Shown here: piece by piece, positions 43,863-54,484 of the stretch
Position numbering within the stretch: position 1 is the stretch's first letter
Layout of the letters: each line of letters begins with the position of its first letter
Source: Neoscytalidium dimidiatum
Lineage: Eukaryota > Ascomycota > Dothideomycetes > Botryosphaeriales > Botryosphaeriaceae
Length of the DNA stretch: 64,000 nucleotides
Assembly (NCBI GenBank): GCA_037367355.1
Contig: CM074696.1
Coordinates: 1,178,001-1,242,000 of the forward strand
Direction: 5' to 3'
Translations under genes and position numbers: made by a program
Notes under the pieces: generated by a model
Databases searched by the model: none
The model's input: the letters and a program-made list of their open reading frames with translations, nothing else
What the model was told of the DNA's origin: nothing

Positions 43863-45727
43863 ATGCCGGCCTACCAGCAGCGTCCGTTGTTTCGACCTAT
43901 CCAGGTCGGGCCTTCTCCTCCGCAGCTCTCTTCTCAATCCTCAGAAAACACTCCGTCACCGACAACCACCACTCCCAAACTCGGTTCCAAAAGAGGCCGC
44001 ATCACCGCCATAGCGTGCGTGCCATGCAAGAAGCGGAAGAGCAAGGTGCGTTATCAGCTTTCCATCGTCCGCTGGGCGATGACGTCGAGCAACCACTAAC
44101 ACGGCAGCGGGGTCCAGTGCAATGGCTTGCAGCCAGTATGCAACACCTGTGCGATGAAGGGCTCTACGTGCAGTTACGACATGCGGCAGGAACATAGATG
44201 GCAAGGCACGTTGCGCGTAAATGTAAAGAAGCTGGAGCAGGAACTGGAGGAGGTCAAGTCGGTCCTTCCGCTGCTCGCGACATCGTCCCAGCGGGAAGCT
44301 GCGACACGACTTGCGATCGAGATCCAAAATAATGGCTTTTCCGAGCATTCGGCCGATGAGATGAGGAAGATACTGGAGGGTCCCAGGACGACGCGACCAG
44401 GAACCGATGATACCGCCTCTGCCGTCGCTTCGTCGTCCTCGTCGTCAATCGGTGGTGACCAGAAGAGTGACGTGACGGCAACAGCAGCAACACCCGATTC
44501 TATTCCCGCCTATTATACAGGATACGAGCAGAATGTCAGCCCTGGGTTTGCGCAAGGTCTGCCGACGACGACTGAGGTGTGTTTCAGATGCTGCATCAAT
44601 CCCAGGCGGCGGTCGAATACCTAACAAGGCATGGCAGGCACAGTGGTCGACCCATCCCCTCCTAACGACAGGCGACAGCGGCGTCTGGATGCACGACGGC
44701 ACCTTTTCTCCCCCGCATGTGCAGGCTTCACCTTACCGGGAGGAGTCGGGTGCTCCCGCGGTGTTGCCGCAGGGAAAGTTAGTTGCCCACAATCAACACC
44801 TAGCACCATCGACTCTTTCTCCATGAACCTTCACTGACCTTCATTACAGCAAACAGAACGTCCTCGCATCCAGTGCGTCGCCCATTTCCATCGCGTCGCA
44901 CGCAATGAGCCATCCAGCGATAAACTTTCAACCCAACCTAGCTCACGGATCGTCCATCAACCCAGTAACGTATACATACGCAACATTCCGGGAAGGAAAG
45001 AGACAAGCAAGAGCAGACGGAGAATCTGATCAGAAGGTATTTGGCCAGCGGGAAAATGATATCCACGCACTCCTCAGTGGTGAGACCGACTTCGACAACG
45101 AGCAGCCTTTGTCCGTGTGGGCCCCGAGAGTTGGGAACGTATTCTTCAACGGAGTCGGGATTCCGGAGAAACTTGCGGCTTGTGAGATCCTTAAGGAGGT
45201 TATGGCGGTATGGACCCGATGACAACTCAGCCCAGCACTGGGCGGAAGCTTCGGTCTAATATAGGGCGCCGGGCTGACTAGCGAAATAGTGGCAAATCTG
45301 CCCCAGTCGACAGAATCTGGAAAGGCTTCCAGAATGGGCGAGACCGACACAGTTTCAGCAAGTCATTCCGCACGATCCGACCATCGACTTCCTTCCTTGG
45401 TATGTGCTTGGTGGCGCGGAGCGTTGTCCGGCCTCTGACCCAGGAAGAAATGACTGCTAACATTCGGCCCATAGGCCTGCTGTCCGAGACATCTTCCTCC
45501 ACAACCCTGAGCACCACGTGGCAGGCGTTCTCGTGAACCACCTATCGCTGAACTGGCCGCACGAAGAATCTCATACCGTGTATTGCGAACCTAACTCTGG
45601 TAATCTGGCGCTGTCACCAGCGTTCCGTGAACACATCAGTAATCTTAACAACTGGACTGTCTCTCCAGAAGTTTTCGATCAAATGCCGTTCCTGATGGGT
45701 AAAGTGCGAGCAACCGGCATGCATTGA
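43863..45727 (+). CDS. Zn2Cys6 transcription factor with DUF3425-like C-terminus
   Basis: Six exons: 43863-44045, 44118-44556, 44606-44777, 44850-45207, 45290-45399 and 45475-45727; 504 aa, all phases consistent. The binuclear zinc cluster is CVPCKKRKSK-CNGLQPVCNTC...C (Cys52, 55, 62, 69, 72, 79), split by the first intron. A short coiled-coil (LRVNVKKLEQELEEVK) follows as a dimerisation element, then a Ser-rich linker. The C-terminal part contains GETDFDNEQPLSVWAPRV, GIPEKLAACEILKEV, and RPTQFQQVIPHDPTIDFLPW, which resembles the DUF3425 region of fungal regulators. The start is uncertain because the frame is open upstream and 5' introns are possible. The 49-nt third-exon boundary intron (44557-44605) is the weakest junction. 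The target pathway is unknown; flanking genes give no hint. Confidence 0.85.
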
Positions 45728-48700
45728 TAGTGGGGGTTATCTAACGTCCACTATGGCGTTGGCCGACTCTTCAAAACCAGGTTAGAACGATTATAGCGAA
45801 CGAGTTTTCCAGGTCTCCTTAGGTGGCGAGAAGAAAAAAAGCGGTCTTCTGAATAACACGACAGGATGGACATAAAACCAGGGAAAGAAAGGCACATCCA
45901 AGTATACAACCAATTTCCCGGGATTCCAGTGGTCGAATGGTCCGGGCAGGATGTAATGGAAGGTTGCGGTAATGGGGCAACAAAAGGAACCTGCTGGGAC
46001 CTTTAGTTTTCGGGACGACCTGTTCGCTCTTTACGCGGTGTTTGACGTCAGTGTCGACACAGTACCACTCTCACACATAGTTTCCATTGGACGGGGCTTG
46101 CTCTGAGGCAATCACATCATCCAATGTATCCTACGTGAGAAGTCCACGTGCTTTGCCATGATTTTCTGTCCGATGCCGCAATTTCTCCGTTTGCCAGTGT
46201 TTAGACCACCTCTTGAATCTGTGACTCCAATCTTGTACAGCTTTATATCACACTTCCTGTTCCCTCGTTTCCCGTTGTTTTTCATTTCCTATGAGTCCTC
46301 ATTCTTTTTCCGTTTCTCTGCAATGGCAATCGCGGGCGCGGACTCTTTTTCGATCGTGTTTTATCGGCCAGTTTACTTGACTTTTCCAAGTATTGCTTAT
46401 GGTGCGCGCCTACGGGCAAAAGTGAAGCAAGCGCGGCGCTCAAGAGGAGGGGTTGGATTTATTTTGCTTTTCGATGGGTGTGGTCCAATAGAAATTGGGA
46501 AGTTCGGCGTTTGTTTGAGACAGCTACCTTTTGGCTCCAGCGAGGGGACAGACCAATAGTTCCCCGAGTATACTCATTTTCGGCTTGTTCTAGTGTGTGT
46601 GACTCCGATGCTGTGCTTAGAAGCTGGCTCCAAAGTTAGTGGTATCCGGTTTCTGACCCGGGAAGGCGGCCAGGTGTGGTATAGGATGGAAGAGGAAGCG
46701 GGGGGGTCGGGTTTAGGGGAGTTTAGGGGAAAAGTAGCTTGTATATAAATAAATATGGGGGAAAGCAGCGTCAGCAAGCTGGAAAGCATCAGCCAAGCTT
46801 TTTGGGTTGTGTAGGAAGCAAGCCCGGTGACAATCAGCTCAGATAGCGCAGCGGCTCATGGGTCCGTTCCGGCGTGCCCAGTCTGTCCGAGGTGCCCGGC
46901 TAATGATATCCTGCATGCTATTATTCACTACTCCAACCGACCAACCAGAAGTAAACGCGGCGCAAAACGGGGGGGCCAGAAGGCTTGGGTCCTCTCTCCT
47001 CTTTTTTCGCAGGGCGGCGAGACAAACGTCTGATCGGATTTACAGTACATATGCACAGCCCTCGCCGCACACCCCTCGCTCGTCTCGCTCATGCGCCTGT
47101 CCACCCAGCGCTCCGATCTTCGCCCTTTGCGTCACAACGCACCAGGCACGCAGCCATTTTCAAACCGCTTTTGATTGCTTCTTTCTTTTTCTACCCTTTA
47201 CCTCGCCCTTCCACCGCTCAATGCGCCCTCCCTTATCACACATGCAATAGAGCACGCGCGGCACGCCTAATGGGCAGCAGCGAGGCAGGAACCGGCGCTC
47301 TCTCGGTCCAGCCCAAGATGCATTCCAGCCCAGTGTCAGCCAGCCAGGCCGGCCTTCGGCTCAAGCGCACCGTGAAAGAGAGGGAGAAAGTCGCCCAAGG
47401 CTAGATTACCCGACTGGTCCCCGCACAGGGGGGAAGAAGAATCTCGATTTCGGTTGGTACGAGGGGCAGGTAGGTTCGTGCTGCAGGGACCGAAGTGACG
47501 AGCATCGCGAAGAGAGGAGTGTACATGCAGCCCTCCTCTGACATTAGTTCCGGCCCACTTAAAAGGCTGTGCACCACGCCCACGCCCCGGCCGGCGTTTC
47601 TGGCCAAATGCAGCTTGATGAGTGATTTGCCGGCAGTAAGGTCCCGAATCTAGCTCAACTCCACCGACTTACCACGCGTGCTACCACCGCGTGCGTATCG
47701 GCGTCGAGAGACCTTCATTCTGCGCTGCATTTCTGGCGCCTTTTTTTTTTTTTATTGTGGCTTCATTTTGTACGACGCTGGGTTGCATGACAACAAGGCA
47801 GAAATTCCAGGCGAGAGCACCGCACGCTCTGACGGCGTTGGTGGAGGGCAGGGCTGCAGTCGTCATAGCGCATGACGACGGAGCAGGGACGGGGGTATAG
47901 TGGATAAGCTGCGCACATGTGGAACTGGCGGGTTGAGAACTATGGCTGGAAGAGGTGCTCCGATGGAAATGGCACATGCTCTGGTGGATGTACACACGCT
48001 ATTACTGTACCACCGAAGGAGCGGCTCCGCAGCTTCATGCGATTGCCTAAAACAGCACATCTCAAGCGAGCGAACGGCGGGCCGTTTGATGGGCGAGAAC
48101 CTTCGTCGCCCTCCTATCGTAAGAAGCTCGGGCGCCTTAAGGGAAAAAAAATTATGACAGAGGGCACACATCACCTGTGTTTCCCCGCATGGACCTTCTT
48201 TTTTTTTTTCTTTTTCTTTTCCTGGCTTTGGTATAACGACGCGCGCCCTGTGTTTGTTTGTAATGACAACTCCTCTTCTTTTCTTTTTCTTGCGCACGGA
48301 GGGCCAATGGCTCATTAGCAGTGCTCGTGCTTGCAACGAACAAGGGCGAGTGATGCAATGGCCGGCCGGGGCGATAATCCTCCGGACTGTCGAAACACCG
48401 CCAGACAACGCACCCTCGTCTCGGAGTCACGGCGACGCCGGTCTGTATAATCGCCTCCCGGTAGACCGGGCGAAGGAAACGATATGCACGCCCCAGCTGT
48501 CAGTCGCCAATAACAGTGCCACCGGTCTGCAGGGCCGCTTCCGCCGTCCGCGATCGTCGTGGCTGGCTATGCACGCAAAACCCGTCTAGCAATCAGGGAA
48601 AGCAAGATCATCTCCCAAAGTCGACAGCTGCGCCGCACGCGAGCCACTCACACCGGCCCAATCCACAGCCTTGCGGTAAGCGGGCCGCGCCAAAGCGAGC

Positions 48701-48947
48701 ATACGTCGTCTGCACGACATTCGAAACACACCAGCAGTTGGACCACGAATCACACTTCACAACCCGTTCTTTATTCCCGTGGCGTCGAGGGAGAGAAGTC
48801 CGCTCAAGCCACAGAAGAAGGCGAACCCATGCTATTCAGCAGCCCATAGCGCAGCCTGCCACTATCGTATCAAACGCCAGGGTCAATCCATCCGGATAGC
48901 CAAAATGGTACAAAGCGCGCCCATCAACCCTACCGTTGTTGCTCTGT
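45728..48947. other. Intergenic region
   Basis: 3.2 kb with no supportable gene. AT-rich, T-run-containing sequence at 46.1-46.8 kb yields hydrophobic frames by composition only. T and A runs occur at about 47741-47753 and 48198-48210. The end near 48947 is the 3' flank of PEX14. Confidence 0.5.
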
Positions 48948-50285
48948 TTACGGCCCAGCTGCAGCCTCACTGACAGTTCCACTCTCCGAGGTATCCTTCT
49001 TCTCCGCCTCATTTTTCTTGGCTGCCGCCATCTGCCACGCCGGGATGGCAGCCCGCCCATTACTAAACCTGCCATACGGACTCGACGATGCTGGGGCAGG
49101 TGCAGGCTGGGCAGCAGGCGCCGCTGACGAGGAACCGCTGCTGCTGTCCTGCTGCTGCGGCTCGGTGGTGCCATTTGCAGCTCCTCCTGCCGAGGCTGGC
49201 GTAGCTGCGGCCGGGGTTGCGGGAGTCGAGTTCCCATTCATGCCGGCACCTTGCGAGCCCCACATATTCACGCCCGATGCCGGCCTTGACGCGGTGCTGG
49301 GCGAGCTGGACCCCATGCGGTTGCCGACCAGCGTCTTCAAGCTCTTCAGCTCTTGGGAAAGATCCTTCAGCCTATTATCCGTGCTCTCCTTGTGCGCCTC
49401 CAGTGCCTTGGGGATCAGATCGCGCAGCCCCCTCACGTCGTCCTCCAGCTTGCGGCTATCAGCATCACGCCTCTTCAGTGACTCTTTCAGCGAGTCCATG
49501 ACCGTCTCCATCTCGGTGATGGCTCCGTCCAAGCGTTGCGTCCGAGCCTCCTCCGAAGCCTTGAGTGCGGTTGTGTCTGTGTTCAACTGGTCCAGAAGGG
49601 CGAACGTTTTCTCGAAAGACTCGTCGATCGATTTCTTATCCTGCTCGAGCTGAGGCGGCGTGGGAGGCGCGATGAGAGGGTAGATATAGCGCTGATCATG
49701 GTTAGCCTGACATCAATCAAGAAGAGAAGAGACCGAAGAGTACTTTTGCCGTGAAATAAAGCCCGTATCCTACCCCTCCCATAACGGTGGCCATTATGAA
49801 CCAATCCCGCCAATCGCGCTTGGGCACTCTAAGTTCCTTCCGTGTCAGCATCTTGTCCTGGCTTAGCATCAAACAATCCGTGGAAGTCTCATACGGGGGC
49901 GGTGGAGGCTGCTGCCAGTATGCAGGATATGCGCCGTAGCCAGGCGGCGGGGGAGGCTGTTGATAGCCATAGGCTTGTGGTGCAGGACTCGATGGCGCGG
50001 AGACCGCGGTCGATGGAGGCGGGTTTTCGCCGCCAGCGCGAGCTAGGGCAGCATCGATCTCCTCTTGGGTAAGGTTTTTGGACTGGAGAAAAGCGATTCG
50101 TTTCTCAAGTGGAGCGGTCGCAACGGATGGATCTTGGAGAACTATAGGAGACGGTGAGTTTGAGCAGCGGCATGGCGGTGGCAGAGGTGCTCACACGTAA
50201 CCTGGCGGCGGTTAGCTCACGGGCGCGTACGTGCGGGCGGGCAGAGGGGACTTGCCGCTGAAGTGACGAGGTCCTCGCGGACCAT
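48948..50285 (-). CDS. PEX14: Peroxin 14, peroxisomal docking protein
   Basis: Exons 50285-50252, 50141-49895, 49828-49744 and 49691-48948 encode 369 aa. The N-terminal PEX14 domain reads REDLVTSAA, then LQDPSVATAPLEKRIAFLQ and NLTQEEIDAAL, which bind PEX5 and PEX19. Then come a Pro/Tyr-rich stretch, a hydrophobic segment (DWFIMATVMGGVGYGLYF), a coiled coil of about 80 residues, and an Ala/Ser/Pro-rich tail. The protein docks cargo-loaded PEX5 at the peroxisome membrane. Two points are uncertain. The first donor (GTCCCC at 50251) is weak, with a GTACGC alternative nearby. The 66-nt second intron is frame-neutral, so retention would only lengthen the protein. Confidence 0.9.
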
Positions 50286-50473
50286 GGTGATGGCAACTGC
50301 TGTATCAGCAGTAACAATTCATCGAGGAGTGGAGGTTGGCGATGCGCGTGCTCTGACAGCGCTGGAGAGCTCCGAGCAAGCCCGCGGCGCTGGGGGTACC
50401 AGAGCCTCGGCTTTCCGACCTGACGTCACGTGCACGATGGCGGGTGCCGGAGGTGCTCGGATGATTGTGGATT

Positions 50474-50483
50474 TTATCAGATC
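50474..50483 (-). promoter_or_regulatory. Putative SRE/SreA iron-repressor site 1
   Basis: The minus strand reads GATCTGATAA, a perfect match to the (G/A)ATC(T/A)GATAA element bound by SRE/SreA-type GATA repressors of fungal iron uptake. It lies 189 bp from the PEX14 start and about 885 bp from the siderophore transporter start. Confidence 0.65.
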
Positions 50484-50524
50484 TTGGCGTTCGGGCGCGG
50501 CGACGTTCCGGCAGACATTTTAAG

Positions 50525-50534
50525 TTATCAGATC
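50525..50534 (-). promoter_or_regulatory. Putative SRE/SreA iron-repressor site 2
   Basis: Second identical GATCTGATAA on the same strand, 51 bp from the first. Paired sites are common in repressed siderophore promoters. Confidence 0.65.
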
Positions 50535-51367
50535 TTAGCCTCGCCCGCCGCTTGACGTGCTAGTGGCACAAGAAATGCTGGCGTCTGGCAAGGGACCACT
50601 GCACACTGCGCATTGCCCACTGCGCATTGCCCACTGCACAATGCTAGATGCAACCCCACTACACCAATTTTTGCCTGGTGCTACCTCCACATCTGCTTTT
50701 TCCCACACCGAGTCTGTTTTCTTTTTTTTGGTCCTTTTTTCCCCCTCTTCTCGCAGCTCTCATTCGGCAGCCCTGTGGGCCACAGCTTTGAGGTGTGGAT
50801 GGTGCACTGCAAAGCATAACGCAATCAAAATGGAGCACGGCGCCGCTGACTCCTCCATTGCCCCGTCTCGCCTGAGCCGAGATCGACGTACCATGCGCCC
50901 GCACTGACTTTCCCTTGCAGCTTCCCCGGCTCCCACCCCCGACCGCCCTGCCCATGCCCCGTTCCGACTGCCTAACATGGCTGCCCGCTGCCATTTTCTA
51001 CTTGCATCGTGCCGTCTCCTGTCGTCGCCCCATCCATTCCAGCCCACTTACCGGCTCAGCTTGTCTCCCGTCAAATGCTGTTCTGCTCTTCTCAGCCGCG
51101 AGCCTGTTGAGCGGCGAGTCCGTCCACGGGTCGACGCCATCGGCCTTAGCTTGCCTGTTCTTGCCTAACTGCTGCTTGGACACGACCTTGGGTGTAAAAA
51201 TTCTCGACGCCGACGCCGCCCGTCCGGCCCACCACGCTGGCCCGATCTTATCGATCAATCATTTATATTGCCCCCCTCGTCCTTCCCACTGCCGGTGAAA
51301 CTTTGTCTTTGCATCGACTCCACCTTGCCCCTCTCTGCCTGGTCGCGCCCATTCAAGACGGAACAGG

Positions 51368-53379
51368 ATGGCTGCCGAGATCAATCCATCCAAAGGGTTC
51401 GCTTCTGACGAGACACCTCGCAATGCCGCTGTCGAATCGAAGGCTACCTCCTCCAGTGAGGACGAGTTCCAGCTGATGGGCGCAACCAGTCCTGGCGTCA
51501 GGCGCATGGAGGCTATCGCTGCCCATCTCACCCTCTTCGATCGCGTCTTTTTGTTCATTGGCGTTTTTCTCATCGCCTATGCCTATTCTCTCGATGGTAC
51601 CGTCCGCTACACTTATCAAGTAGGTGGATCATCAACACCCATGCTCCCGATCTCGCTTCCCGTACCCGAACGCATCGTCGCAACCATTCGCTGATTATCC
51701 TCCGAAGACGACCGCCACTGCATCCTTTAGCGAACACAGCTTGCTGGCCTCCATCAACGTTGTTCGCAGCGTCATCGCCGCTGTTGGCCAACCCACGGCC
51801 TCCAAAATCGCAGATGTATTCGGTCGTGTTGAATTGGTCCTCGTCTCTATCTTTTTCTACGTTCTGGGAACCATCATTGAGGCTGCATCTGATGATGTTG
51901 CTACCTTTTGTGCTGGTGCAGTTCTCTACCAGGTATGCCCCACATGACCGTCACTTTTCCTCTGATGGCCTCAGAACTAACCCATGTTCAGATTGGATAC
52001 ACCTTTGTGATTCTACTCGTTGAAGTCATAATTGGTGACATATCTTCTTTGCGCGCCCGTTTGTTCTTCTCCTACATCCCAGCAACACCCTTCATCATAA
52101 ATACTTGGGTCTCAGGAGATATTACCTCCTCGACTCTCGCCAATGCTGGCTGGAGATGGGGAATTGGCATGTGGGCCATCATTTACCCCGTCAGCGCCAT
52201 CCCTCTCCTCGCTGCTCTCTTCATTGCCCATCGCAGAGCGAAGAAATCCGCCGACTTGGCTGACTACAAGACTCCCTTCGAGATCCTTGGCGCTGGTGGC
52301 CTCTCGAAGGCTCTCTTCTGGCAACTCGACGTTATCGGAATCATTCTTATGATCGCTGTTTTTGCGCTCATCTTGACGCCTCTTACGCTCGCTGGTGGCG
52401 TTGCTGACACTTGGGAAGAGGCTCGCATCATCGCTCCGCTGGTTGTTGGCTTCGTTTGCATCCCGTTCTTTGTCTGGTGGGAGATTAAGGCCGTACACCC
52501 GCTCATTCCCTTCCATGTAAGTTCTTCTTCGATGATTTAGAGCTAAACCAAATTGACACTCCTCAGCTCCTCAAGGATCGCTCCGTCTGGGGCGCCCTAG
52601 GCATTGCAATGTGTCTCAATTGGGCCTGGTACATGCAAGCCGACTTCCTCTACACAGTGCTCGTCGTCGCCTTCGACGAGTCGATCAAATCCGCTACGCG
52701 CATCACACAGCTCTACAGCTTCGCCTCCGTCCTCATGGGCTGGTTCCTGGGCGTCGTCGTCTTCAAGGTCCGCCGGCTCAAGCCCTTCATCGTCTTCGGC
52801 ACCTGCCTCTTCATGGTCGCCTTCGGTATGCTGATCCACTACCGCGGCGGGACCTCGCTGTCGCACCACGCGGGCATGGTCGGCGCGCAGGTCGTGCTGG
52901 GCATCGCCGGCGGCCTCTTCCCCTACCCGACCCAGGCCGCCATCCAGGCCGCCACCAAGCATGAGCACCTGGCCATCGTCACGGGGCTCTATCTCGGCAC
53001 CTACAACATCGGTAGCGCCCTCGGCGCCTGCGTCTCCGGCGCCGTCTGGTCCCAGGTCCTGCCCGGCGAGCTGGCCAAGCACGTCGACGCTGCCACCGCC
53101 GCCACTGTGTATGCTGATCCGCTCACCTGGTCTGCCAGCAACCCCGTTGGCACCCCTGACCGCGACGGCGTCATCGCCGCGTACCGCACGACGCAGAATT
53201 ACCTGTGCATCACGGGTATATGTCTGTCGAGCTTGCTCATCTTGTTCTCGCTCGTGCTGCGCAACCCGCGTCTGACGGACGAGCAGAGCTTGCCGGAGGC
53301 GGAGGAGGAAGGCGTCGCGGCTTTGGTATCGGAGGGGGGTGAAGGGAAGAAGAAGGGGCTCTTGGCGAAACTGTTCTAG
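51368..53379 (+). CDS. Siderophore-iron transporter, MFS (Sit1/MirB type)
   Basis: Four exons, 51368-51619, 51708-51932, 51992-52516 and 52567-53379, all phase 0, encode 604 aa, the usual length for this family. A cytosolic N-terminus of about 60 residues precedes [18 protein letters not shown], a conserved start of fungal siderophore transporters. About 14 hydrophobic spans follow, with [11 protein letters not shown] in the A-motif position, [13 protein letters not shown], and [15 protein letters not shown] and YSFASVLMG later. The tail is acidic/Lys-rich. These proteins import Fe(III)-siderophores by proton symport at the plasma membrane; substrate specificity cannot be read. Two iron-repressor motifs lie upstream and a ferric reductase gene converges from the other side. 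Confidence 0.93.
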
Positions 53380-54484
53380 ACGATCGAATGCATTCCTCAT
53401 AGAGTTGTACGAAGTAGGAGGAAGTCCAATCTTTTCGTATTCAAGCTGTTTGAGCTGTTATACCCCCTCCTTTAAGGACGTCAGGTAGGAATCGCGAACA
53501 CGATCTACTCTATATGAGAGGCGAGAGTGTGGGATTGCATTACTTTTCAACGCGATTGATACTGCTCAGCCCCCGCTATCGCACTTTGAATTGCTTGCCT
53601 TTTCGATCGCGGGGTTTTCAGATACAAGTATATACGACTGCTGCCTGGTTGATAAAAGATGTCCTCGCTTTGACTTACACTAAACCCTTTGGCCACTGCT
53701 TAATGACTGTAGGACATAAAAAATGGTGATCTTATAAGAGAAAATCGAAGGATCGTAATAGCTATGTCTAAAACTAAAAGAAAAAAAAAGCGAGGAACAC
53801 AACAAAAAAAAAAGATTTGCTTCCGGAGACTGCGCCAGTCAAGAACTAATGTTCCCTTTGCAGTAAGTGATAGCTCTAAGGCGCTTGAACGGATCCAGTG
53901 TTCACTCGGGAAGGTTGAAGGAGGTTGAGGTACTTTTGTTTGAATGTGAATACTTAACATGATGTAATGCACGTCTGCGGGTCTCGTCGTTGGGAGATTG
54001 GACTGGCTTGGAGCTGTCGAGTAATGTCTGCGAATGTTCATACTCGGTCAGGCATCGAATATGCGGTCTCCGAAAGCAAGATGAACGTCAAGAGCGGGCA
54101 GAGCTACCAGATACGTCATCGTTTGTGGTAAAGGCGGCAGGCGGCTTCTCTAACTTATAGTGCATCAACAGAGCATTCGGGCATCACGCAGTCTCTAGCG
54201 GCAGGAAGGGGTCTTTAGCGACCTCACTCTAACCTGATAGACAGATGATGAGATGGCTCGAAGAAGTGTTGTGATTCATATGGTCTCTATCTGGCTCTCC
54301 TAGGTCCGTCTCCACGCTCTCATAGAGCTCCTATATGGCCTTACAAACGATTGTTCTATATCATCACGACATCGGTCACCACAAACGCCGAAGATCAAAC
54401 GCCCAGCCACTATGCCCCCTCTCCTGAAACGCCCGAATCCCGTTAAGAGACTTCCATATTCACAACAGCACTGCCTCCACCCCA
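53380..54484. other. Convergent intergenic region between the two iron genes
   Basis: 1.1 kb between the stops of the siderophore transporter and ferric reductase genes. It is AT-rich with A runs at about 53778-53812. No gene; two 3' UTRs expected. Confidence 0.55.

Larger units (their letters stand above)
50286..51367. other. Divergent promoter region of PEX14 and the siderophore transporter
   Basis: 1.08 kb between divergent start codons. It holds two perfect GATA-type iron-repressor sites (listed), a GCGCATTGCCCACT direct repeat at about 50606-50637, and a pyrimidine-rich leader before 51368. No gene. Confidence 0.65.

Noticed and set aside
46158..46559. 133-codon hydrophobic + strand frame
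   Set aside because: Phe/Leu/Ser content follows from T-rich DNA; no splice, start or domain support.
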